From the NCBI GenBank assembly GCA_030840185.1, contig JAUZFY010000277.1, positions 1 to 6,677 on the forward strand: 6,677 nt of DNA. The letters are read 5' to 3'. This document shows, piece by piece, positions 1 to 6,677 of the stretch. The first letter of the stretch is position 1; the number at the start of each line of letters is the position of its first letter. The position numbers and the translations under genes were made by a program. The notes under the pieces were generated by a model, which was not told the DNA's origin, ran no database searches, and saw nothing but the letters and a program-made list of their open reading frames with translations. The DNA is from Microbacteriaceae bacterium. Lineage in GTDB: Bacteria; Actinomycetota; Actinomycetes; Actinomycetales; Microbacteriaceae.

Positions 1-1
1 C

Positions 2-775
2 CTCGAGCGACTTCCCGCCTCTCTTGGTGACCAGTACTGGGCGCCGGAGATCGCCGCAGCGGATGGCCGGTACTGGATGTACTACTCGATTGGTCATGGC
101 GCCGACGGCCATCACCTGCGCGTGGCCGGTTCGGAGAGCCCACTCGGACCGTACATCGACCTCGGCGTCGACCTCACCCCGAACGAGCTGTTCGCGATCG
201 ACCCGCATCCGTTCAGGGACGTGGATGGCCGGTGGTACCTGTTCTTCGCCAGAGACGTGCTCGACGACCCGCGGCCGGGAACCCAGCTCGCCGTCGCGCC
301 GCTCACCTCCATGACATCCATTGGCACTGCCGTCGTCGCGCTCGCCGCGAACGCCGATTGGCAGATCTACGAGCGTGAACGACCGATGTACGGATCGCGG
401 TACACCTGGCATACCCTCGAGGGGCCTTCGGTCGTTCGCCGGCACGGCCGCTACTGGATGACCTACTCCGGCGGCGCGTGGACGGGAGACGGCTACGGGG
501 TGGATTGGGCCGTCGCTGACTCGCCGCTCGGACCGTGGGCTCATCCCGCAAGCGGCGGGGGCAGGCTGCTGAGTAGCGGGCCGGGGCTCATCGGACCCGG
601 CCACAACAGCCTCACCGTGGACCCGAGCGGTGAGGACGTGATTGTGTTCCACGCCTGGAACCCCGAGCTCACCTCACGCAACCTGTTTGCGCGGCAGATC
701 CGATTCGAGCCGGACGGGCCGCGTCTCGCCGGCCCGCTCGTTCGACGGCCGTCGATTCCGTCTGGGGTGAGCTGA
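2..775 (+). CDS. Glycoside hydrolase family 43-like protein, 5'-truncated by the window edge
   Basis: The last 257 residues of a five-bladed beta-propeller glycosidase are visible; the start lies upstream of the window. Seen directly, counting from the first full codon: a YWAPEI segment (12-17) followed by DGRYWMYYS, an AIDPHPF segment (65-71) followed by DGRWYLFFARD, a TLEGPSVVRR segment (138-147) followed by GRYWMTYSGG, and GPGHNSL (198-204). In GH43 the IDP aspartate (D67 here) modulates the acid's pKa, the EGP glutamate (E140) is the general acid, and the His of the GHN segment lies in the pocket floor. The general-base Asp of the first blade should lie in the missing N-terminal part, perhaps about 50 residues. 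GH43 enzymes are mostly arabinofuranosidases, xylosidases, arabinanases and some galactosidases or galactofuranosidases; substrate cannot be read here. No signal peptide can be judged. The next gene follows after 122 nt on the same strand. Family is fairly certain, specificity unknown. Confidence 0.88.
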   Translation, partial: LERLPASLGDQYWAPEIAAADGRYWMYYSIGHGADGHHLRVAGSESPLGPYIDLGVDLTPNELFAIDPHPFRDVDGRWYLFFARDVLDDPRPGTQLAVAPLTSMTSIGTAVVALAANADWQIYERERPMYGSRYTWHTLEGPSVVRRHGRYWMTYSGGAWTGDGYGVDWAVADSPLGPWAHPASGGGRLLSSGPGLIGPGHNSLTVDPSGEDVIVFHAWNPELTSRNLFARQIRFEPDGPRLAGPLVRRPSIPSGVS

Positions 776-897
776 CCGAGGCTCGAGCCCTGCGCTGCGC
801 TGCGCAACCGCGCGGCCCGATGCACTACCCGAGGCAGCCCGTCAACCCCTACCTTCCTCGCCGCACAGGCGTCTTATGGGTATGGAGGATGATTCTG
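776..897 (+). other. Intergenic gap between the GH43-like gene and the glycosyltransferase
   Basis: This 122-nt stretch contains a run of tgcgc units (791-806) and an 8-bp palindrome ccgcgcgg (808-815). Neither forms a convincing stem followed by a T tract, so I do not call a terminator. A clear Shine-Dalgarno sits at its right end. I see no credible -35/-10 pair; the gap is long enough for a promoter, but none is supported. The reading frame of the glycosyltransferase is open back to an ATG at 820, yet those extra residues look non-conserved (rich in Pro and Arg). Confidence 0.5.
884..888 (+). promoter_or_regulatory. Ribosome binding site that decides the glycosyltransferase start
   Basis: GGAGG lies 9 nt before the ATG at 898 and directly touches the ATG at 889. 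Normal spacing therefore favours 898 over both 889 and the far-upstream ATG at 820. Confidence 0.75.
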
Positions 898-3251
<2,354 letters not shown>

Positions 3252-3268
3252 GGTCGGTCCTCCTGGTC

Positions 3269-3769
3269 TCAAGGCACCTCGACGGACTGCACGATGACCG
3301 CGGGTTTGAACGCCGCGACCCGTCCACTGGTCCGGCGGTCCGAATACACCCACCACCGGTAGAGCGCGAATCGGAAGGCCGTGCCAAGCGCGAGCCCGAT
3401 GACGTTCGTCGCGATGTTGTCGTCGAGCACCGAGGTGAGGCCGAGGGCATAGTGGGACACCCACAGGCAGCCGAGCGCGATGGCGGCACCCGCGAGACTC
3501 ACGACCGCGAATTCGATGCCCTCCCGGAGCACATCCGTTCGCCGCTCGGATCGGAAGGTCCAATACCGGTTGCCGATCCAATTGACCACAATGGCGAACG
3601 AGGTGGAGATTATCTTGGCGAGGATCGGGCCGTCGTGCACGAACTGCGGTGCAAAGATGGTGGTGCGAAGGGCGTTGAACACGACGATGTCGACAACGAG
3701 TCCGACGCCCCCGACCAGTCCGAAGCTCACCAGCTGACGCAGCAGCGCGACGCGCAGGTCACGACGCAT
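3269..3769 (-). CDS. GtrA-family integral membrane protein
   Basis: Small hydrophobic protein of 166 residues with four predicted membrane segments, roughly 12-33, 50-68, 85-106 and 118-137, matching the usual GtrA (PF04138) layout and size. Seen: VSFGLVGGVGLVVDIVVFNAL (14-34; Phe/Gly-rich first helix with D27), NWIGNRYWTFRS (63-74), and ATNVIGLALGTAFRFALYRWWVY (120-142), the hallmark C-terminal helix ending in basic and aromatic residues. GtrA proteins are associated with moving polyprenyl-phosphate sugars across the membrane, or with organising their synthesis; mycobacterial Rv3789 belongs to this family and is involved in arabinogalactan assembly. The start overlaps the end of the upstream GT2 gene by 11 nt and has GGGAG at 7-nt spacing, so the two genes are one transcription unit. 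The short C-terminal tail (143-166) has no recognisable feature. Family is secure; the lipid-sugar handled is inferred from the neighbour. Confidence 0.93.
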   Translation of the reverse strand: MRRDLRVALLRQLVSFGLVGGVGLVVDIVVFNALRTTIFAPQFVHDGPILAKIISTSFAIVVNWIGNRYWTFRSERRTDVLREGIEFAVVSLAGAAIALGCLWVSHYALGLTSVLDDNIATNVIGLALGTAFRFALYRWWVYSDRRTSGRVAAFKPAVIVQSVEVP

Positions 3770-4565
3770 GGCTGTGCTCCCGGGCGACTCGGGCGGCGCG
3801 GATGGTCACGGCGGCGTTCTTGCGATCACCGGCGATTCGGGACGGAAGTCCGCGCAGCCCCCAGACAGTGACCCTGAGGATTGCCTCTTTCACGATTCCG
3901 GAACTCATCTTCGATTCGCCGTGCACGCGCTCGACGAAGGTGATCGGAACTTCGGAAATGCGCAGTCCGGCGGTGTATGCGCGCCACAGCATGTCGATCT
4001 GAAAGCAGTACCCCCGGCTCAGCACGTTCTGGTAATCGACCGTGCGGAGCGCGTCGGCTGTGAAGGCTCGATAGCCGCCCGTGATGTCGCGCACCGGAAT
4101 TCCGAGGGCGATTCGCGCGTACAGGCTTCCCCCTTGCGAGAGCACGGAACGGCGAAGCGGCCAGTTTTCCACAGAGCCGCCGCGCACCCAGCGCGAGCCG
4201 AGCACGACGTCGGAGTCCTCGAGCCGGTCGAGCAGCCGAGAGAGCTGTTCGGGCTGGTGCGAGCCATCCGCGTCCATTTCGACGAATCGCTCGTAGCCCC
4301 TGGCGAGTCCCCAGTCGAAGCCGGCGCGGTACGCGGCGCCGAGTCCGTCCTTCTCGGTGCGGTGCAGCACGTTGATTCGGTCGTGCCCGGCCGCGAGTAC
4401 CGACGCGAGAGCGCCCGTGCCGTCGGGCGAGTTGTCGTCGACAACGAGCACGTCGACGGTTGGTGCGCTGCGCAGGAGCCTCGCGATGATGTCGGAGAGG
4501 TTTTCCCGCTCGTTGTAGGTGGGGATAACCACGAGAGTGTCGTTTGATCGTGGTGTCGCGTTCAT
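3759..4565 (-). CDS. Polyprenol monophosphomannose synthase-like GT2 glycosyltransferase
   Basis: Predicted 268-residue GT-A enzyme of the dolichol-phosphate mannosyltransferase group, transferring a sugar (mannose from GDP-mannose in characterised actinobacterial Ppm1) onto a polyprenyl phosphate at the cytoplasmic membrane face. Seen: VVIPTYNERENL (12-23), VVDDNSPDGTG (41-51), the metal-binding DAD at 98-100 within EMDADGSHQP, GSRWVRGG (123-130), DITGGYRAF (160-168), GYCFQIDMLW (185-194) and VPITFVERVHGESKMS (206-221). There are no C-terminal membrane helices, as in the soluble Dpm1/Ppm catalytic domain. The frame is open to 4682, but the ATG at 4565 is preferred: it has GAGG at 8-nt spacing and conserved sequence begins about 10 residues later. 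It overlaps gtrA by 11 nt, fitting a GtrB/GtrA-type pair. Mannose is the best guess from the motifs; a glucose or other donor remains possible. The last 20 residues are basic and Ala-rich with no known function. Confidence 0.92.
   Translation of the reverse strand: MNATPRSNDTLVVIPTYNERENLSDIIARLLRSAPTVDVLVVDDNSPDGTGALASVLAAGHDRINVLHRTEKDGLGAAYRAGFDWGLARGYERFVEMDADGSHQPEQLSRLLDRLEDSDVVLGSRWVRGGSVENWPLRRSVLSQGGSLYARIALGIPVRDITGGYRAFTADALRTVDYQNVLSRGYCFQIDMLWRAYTAGLRISEVPITFVERVHGESKMSSGIVKEAILRVTVWGLRGLPSRIAGDRKNAAVTIRAARVAREHSHAS
3777..3781 (-). promoter_or_regulatory. Ribosome binding site for the GtrA-like gene, inside the upstream coding region
   Basis: On the minus strand GGGAG precedes the ATG at 3769-3767 by 7 nt. 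It lies within the last codons of the GT2 gene and supports the 11-nt overlapping start. Confidence 0.65.
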
Positions 4566-4573
4566 GATGTCTG

Positions 4574-4577
4574 CCTC
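4574..4577 (-). promoter_or_regulatory. Ribosome binding site that decides the GT2 enzyme start
   Basis: On the minus strand GAGG stands 8 nt before the ATG at 4565-4563. No comparable site precedes the upstream in-frame start at 4682, whose extra 39 residues do not resemble the family. Confidence 0.6.
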
Positions 4578-4679
4578 GTGGGTTCGAAAACGGCCGGTGC
4601 ATAAAGTCCGGCTCTCGTTCCATGCTCGCTGGCGAGACTTGAGGCGAGGTTGGGAACCGCCCGTGCGGACGTGAGAGTC

Positions 4680-4701
4680 CACACAGACTGCACACAGACT
4701 G
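4680..4701. repeat. Perfect 11-bp tandem direct repeat (2 copies)
   Basis: CACACAGACTG occurs twice head-to-tail with no spacer (4680-4690 and 4691-4701). The 11-bp step is about one helical turn, so the two copies would face the same side of the DNA. It lies about 115-136 nt upstream of the GT2 start codon on the minus strand. It could be a regulator binding site of the direct-repeat type used by OmpR-family proteins, or simply a slippage duplication. Confidence 0.8.
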
Positions 4702-4721
4702 CGGCTCAGGAGGGCCGTTCA

Positions 4722-4773
4722 GTTGGTCGAGTAGCGACCGAGGGAACTGCTGTTGGTCGAGTAGCGACCGAGG
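4722..4773 (+). repeat. Direct repeat pair A/B, 22 bp, period 30
   Basis: Positions 4722-4743 and 4752-4773 are identical over 22 bp (GTTGGTCGAGTAGCGACCGA followed by GG). After that, unit A diverges into GAACTGCT while unit B continues into a complete element. Confidence 0.85.
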
Positions 4774-4782
4774 AACGAGGCC

Positions 4783-4824
4783 GCGTATCGAGACCCGGTG
4801 TGTCGTTCCGGGGTCTCGATACGC
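4783..4824. terminator. Strong stem-loop at the centre of the repeat array; possible transcript end for the sensor kinase
   Basis: GCGTATCGAGACCC (4783-4796) is perfectly complementary to 4811-4824, giving a 14-bp stem around a 14-nt loop. The outer 13-bp arms at 4755-4767 and 4834-4846 can extend it with an internal bulge. It lies just downstream of the kinase gene on the minus strand and upstream of the GT2 operon. There is no T tract on either side, so it is not a classic intrinsic terminator. It could still stabilise a 3' end or slow read-through. Confidence 0.4.
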
Positions 4825-4890
4825 TCGCAGCGCTCGCTACTCGACCCGCGGAAGGGTGCTCGCTGCGCTCGCTACTCGACCCGCGGAAGG
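4823..4890 (-). repeat. Direct repeat pair C/D, 33 bp, period 35, one mismatch
   Basis: Positions 4823-4855 and 4858-4890 match over 33 bp with a single difference (A at 4829, T at 4864). The match runs past the palindromic unit into the flank CGCGGAAGG, which touches the kinase stop. A tandem duplication of unit plus flank explains this better than two independent insertions. Confidence 0.85.
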
Positions 4891-4891
4891 A

Positions 4892-6250
4892 TCAGCCGGC
4901 GGTCGGAAGCGAAACGGTCACCGTGAATCCCGCCCCGTTGGAGAGGCTGATGGTTCCGTGCGCGGCCGTGACGATCGCATGCACGATCGCGAGCCCGAGC
5001 CCGCTACCGACGTTGTTGCTCGCCCGCGAGCCATCCGACCGGGTAAACCGGTCGAACGCCACCGGCAGGAAGTCCTCGGGCATGCCATTGCCGGAATCGA
5101 CGACCGCGAGCAGCAGCTCGGAGCTCGAATACCGAAGAGCGATCCGAACTGTGCCCCCATCCGGCACGGCAGTGATGGCGTTGATCGTGAGGTTGGCGAT
5201 GACTCGCCCGAAGTTGCTCGGCGAGATGCGGTAGGCGGCGTCCGTCGGCTCCTCGGACACATCGAAATCGATCGTGACGTTCTTGGCTACCGCGAGCAGC
5301 CTCGCACGATCGACAGACGCCGCGAGTTCGCGCGCGAGTTCCGGCCACGAGCTGAGGGTCTCCGGGGCGTGCGCCTGGAGCTGGGAGAGCTCGAGCAATC
5401 CGGTCGCGAGCCCGGAAAGCCGTTCGACCGAGCGCTCGGCCGCCGTGATCTCCGCCTCGAGCGCCTTGGCATCCCCGCTCGCGAGGTGAGAGAGCTCAAG
5501 TTGGGTCTTCAGAAGGGCGAGCGGCGTACGCAGCTCGTGGCTCGCATCGGAAACGAGCTGGCGCTCCCGCTCAACCGATTGCCGCACTTCCGTGATGAAC
5601 TCGTTGAGCGTCGTGCCGAGGGCGAACAGCTCGTCCTTCGCCGGGCCGATCGGAAGCGGCTCGGTCGACCCCTCGGCGACGAGAGCCATCGCCTGGCGCC
5701 GCATCCGAGCCACCGGTCGCAGCGCCGCGCTGGTGAGGAGCCAGGATGCGACGCCGACTCCGATCACGAGAACTATCGCACCGAAGATGAGCGCGCTGGT
5801 GATCCGTTGGAGGGAGAGGACGGCCGAGTCCTCATTCCGCGCGGTGATCACCGTCCAGTCCCCGGCATCCGTCACAATCGTCTGCACGAGCACCCGGTAG
5901 GAGTCGTCGCCGTCGAGGACGGTGTGCACCCCGTCTGACTTGGCCGCGATGATCGCCACCCGGGAACGAAGGCCGCGCGGAAGATTCGATTCCTTGACGG
6001 CGCCGGTCGGGTCGACAACGGCGACCAGCTGGCCGCGCGCTGGCGTGTCTATCGTCGGAGTTGGCGAGTCGAGCACGCCGGTGACGTATGGGAAGGCGTC
6101 GTGGGTGAGCACGGTGGTCGTCGTGCTGGCGAGGATGTTCTCCACCTGCGCCCTGAAGAGCACGAGCGCGCCGCTGAGGAGGACCGCGGCAACCAGGAGA
6201 CTGCCCAGGGTGATCCTCCAGCGGATGGAGAGCCGGCGGATCCACCTCAC
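4892..6250 (-). CDS. Two-component sensor histidine kinase
   Basis: Membrane-bound kinase of 452 residues that would autophosphorylate on His and pass the phosphate to the response regulator encoded just upstream. Seen: a basic N terminus and membrane segment at about 13-33; an extracytoplasmic region at about 34-149; a second membrane segment at about 150-172; a HAMP-like linker starting at the conserved Pro of ALRPVARM (176-183); the HisKA motif SDASHELRTPLALL (234-247) with H238; the N-box around N353/N357 (ANLTINAI); the G1 box VVDSGNGM (383-390); the F-box FDRFTR (399-404); and the G2 box GSGLGLAIV (415-423). All residues needed for activity appear present. It starts with GTG in a GTGA overlap with the regulator's stop; no strong Shine-Dalgarno is seen, so coupled translation is likely. 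The sensor region has no motif I recognise and the stimulus is unknown. The stop lies one base from the repeat array. Confidence 0.95.
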   Translation of the reverse strand: MRWIRRLSIRWRITLGSLLVAAVLLSGALVLFRAQVENILASTTTTVLTHDAFPYVTGVLDSPTPTIDTPARGQLVAVVDPTGAVKESNLPRGLRSRVAIIAAKSDGVHTVLDGDDSYRVLVQTIVTDAGDWTVITARNEDSAVLSLQRITSALIFGAIVLVIGVGVASWLLTSAALRPVARMRRQAMALVAEGSTEPLPIGPAKDELFALGTTLNEFITEVRQSVERERQLVSDASHELRTPLALLKTQLELSHLASGDAKALEAEITAAERSVERLSGLATGLLELSQLQAHAPETLSSWPELARELAASVDRARLLAVAKNVTIDFDVSEEPTDAAYRISPSNFGRVIANLTINAITAVPDGGTVRIALRYSSSELLLAVVDSGNGMPEDFLPVAFDRFTRSDGSRASNNVGSGLGLAIVHAIVTAAHGTISLSNGAGFTVTVSLPTAG

Positions 6251-6677
6251 TGCGGCACCGCACTCGCATCGAGCGAGTAGCCTGCGCCGCGCACCGTCGT
6301 GATGCGAATGGCCGCCGCCTCCGGATCGAGTTTGCGGCGGAGGTAGCTCACGTATTGATCGACGATGTTGGGGTCGATGTTCTCGCTCGAGCCCCAGACC
6401 TCCTCGAGGATGCGGGAACGGCTCACCGTGGTGCCGGGATTGCTCGCGAGTAGGCGAAGCAACGCAAACTCCTTTGGGCTCATCGGGAGCGGATGCCCGG
6501 CGACGGTTACGGCGAGCGCGGCGGAGTCGATCCGCACGGCGCCCACTGTCACGGCAAGTTTTTCACCCGTGGCGTCGCGGCGGAGGAGCGCCCGGATCCG
6601 TGCGCTCAACTCCACGAAGGCGAAAGGCTTGGTGAGGTAGTCGTCCGCCCCGGAGTCGAGACCGTACACGCGGTCCT
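6247..6677 (-). CDS. OmpR/PhoB-family response regulator, N-terminal part outside the window
   Basis: The last 142 residues are visible; the start and the phospho-acceptor Asp lie beyond the right window edge. Seen, counting from the first full codon (6675): the end of the receiver domain GLDSGADDYLTKPFAF (5-20) with the conserved Lys K16, a helix ELSARIRALLRR (22-33), a linker, then a winged-helix DNA-binding domain from about 40 to 136. The latter includes LPMSPKEFALLRLLASNPG (63-81), SRSRILEEVWG (85-95), the recognition helix NIVDQYVSYLRRKL (103-116), and the wing ITTVRGAGYSL (125-135). It is the partner of the downstream kinase, overlapping it by 4 nt in a GTGA. Proteins of this type bind direct repeats with 10-11 bp spacing. 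Its target genes cannot be read from the sequence. Confidence 0.95.
   Translation of the reverse strand, partial: DRVYGLDSGADDYLTKPFAFVELSARIRALLRRDATGEKLAVTVGAVRIDSAALAVTVAGHPLPMSPKEFALLRLLASNPGTTVSRSRILEEVWGSSENIDPNIVDQYVSYLRRKLDPEAAAIRITTVRGAGYSLDASAVPQ

Larger units (their letters stand above)
4566..4721. other. Leader/promoter region upstream of the GT2-gtrA operon
   Basis: This is the left half of the 326-nt gap between the sensor kinase stop and the GT2 start. It must hold the GT2-gtrA promoter if that operon is not transcribed from the kinase genes. On the minus strand a TTTATG (4599-4604) could be a weak -10, but nothing resembling TTGACA lies 16-18 nt upstream, so I do not call a promoter. 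The only clear structure is the 11-bp tandem repeat at 4680-4701, listed separately. No ORF with family-like sequence is seen. Confidence 0.45.
4722..4890. repeat. Mirror-symmetric composite palindromic repeat array
   Basis: Four related elements are packed into 169 nt: two in forward orientation and two inverted. Unit A (4722-4743) is a left-half fragment. Unit B (4752-4796) is complete, from GTTGGTCGAGTAGCG to GTATCGAGACCC. Unit C (4811-4847) is a complete inverted unit and unit D (4858-4882) an inverted half fragment. The 13-bp arm GGTCGAGTAGCGA in A (4725-4737) pairs with D (4869-4881), and the same arm in B (4755-4767) pairs with C (4834-4846), giving nested symmetry. The array ends one base before the sensor kinase stop codon. 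The unit resembles intergenic palindromic repeats I recall from Microbacteriaceae genomes. It could be a REP-like element, a transcript end structure, or both. Confidence 0.85.

Noticed and set aside
791..816. Terminator after the GH43-like gene formed by the tgcgc run and ccgcgcgg
   Set aside because: The stems are very short or overlapping and no T tract follows.
820..897. Upstream ATG at 820 (and ATG at 889) as the glycosyltransferase start
   Set aside because: The extra residues are Pro/Arg-rich and unlike the family, no Shine-Dalgarno precedes 820, and GGAGG is directly against 889. The ATG at 898 has ideal spacing.
4590..4640. Promoter for the GT2-gtrA operon using TTTATG (4599-4604, minus strand) as the -10
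   Set aside because: No -35-like hexamer lies at 16-18 nt; the match is too weak to call.
4566..4682. N-terminal extension of the GT2 enzyme back to 4682
   Set aside because: The extension is Arg/Ser-rich with no family similarity, while the ATG at 4565 has a GAGG at 8-nt spacing and gives the usual family length.
4722..4890. CRISPR array
   Set aside because: Copies occur in both orientations, are unequal in length, have no regular unique spacers, and no cas gene is present.
4856..5938. 360-codon open frame on the plus strand antisense to the sensor kinase
   Set aside because: It is a GC-driven shadow of a kinase gene with all its motifs, and its translation is repetitive in Arg, Glu and Gly.

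Overview
The window reads as chromosomal DNA of a high-GC actinobacterium. Coding stretches have strongly GC-biased third positions, one gene starts with GTG, and genes are joined by ATGA/GTGA overlaps. A palindromic intergenic repeat with the core GGTCGAGTAGCG...GTATCGAGACC resembles, from memory, repeats scattered through Microbacteriaceae genomes (Leifsonia, Cryobacterium, Salinibacterium and relatives). The family assignment is inference; the actinobacterial call is stronger.

Layout, left to right. (1) Positions 2-775, plus strand: 3' part of a glycoside hydrolase family 43-like gene cut by the window edge. (2) Positions 898-3251, plus strand: a two-gene operon of a TuaH-like/GT4-fold glycosyltransferase and glf (UDP-galactopyranose mutase), overlapping by 4 nt. 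(3) Positions 3269-4565, minus strand, convergent with glf: a polyprenyl-phosphate mannosyltransferase-like GT2 enzyme followed by a GtrA-family membrane protein, overlapping by 11 nt. (4) Positions 4566-4891: a 326-nt non-coding gap with an 11-bp tandem repeat and a mirror-symmetric composite repeat. (5) Positions 4892-6677, minus strand: a two-component system, with an OmpR-family response regulator (N-terminal part outside the window) overlapping its sensor kinase gene by 4 nt.

Working model. The first four genes form a cell-surface glycan locus. Glf would supply UDP-galactofuranose and the neighbouring glycosyltransferase may use it or work on the same glycan. The GT2 enzyme would charge a polyprenyl phosphate with a sugar, probably mannose, and GtrA would help move that lipid-linked sugar across the membrane. 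The GH43 enzyme may trim furanosidic or related linkages. The two-component system has a roughly 116-residue extracytoplasmic sensor region, but nothing in the sequence ties it to the glycan genes. The genes belong to known families. The least explained part is the repeat array in the 4.57-4.89 kb gap.
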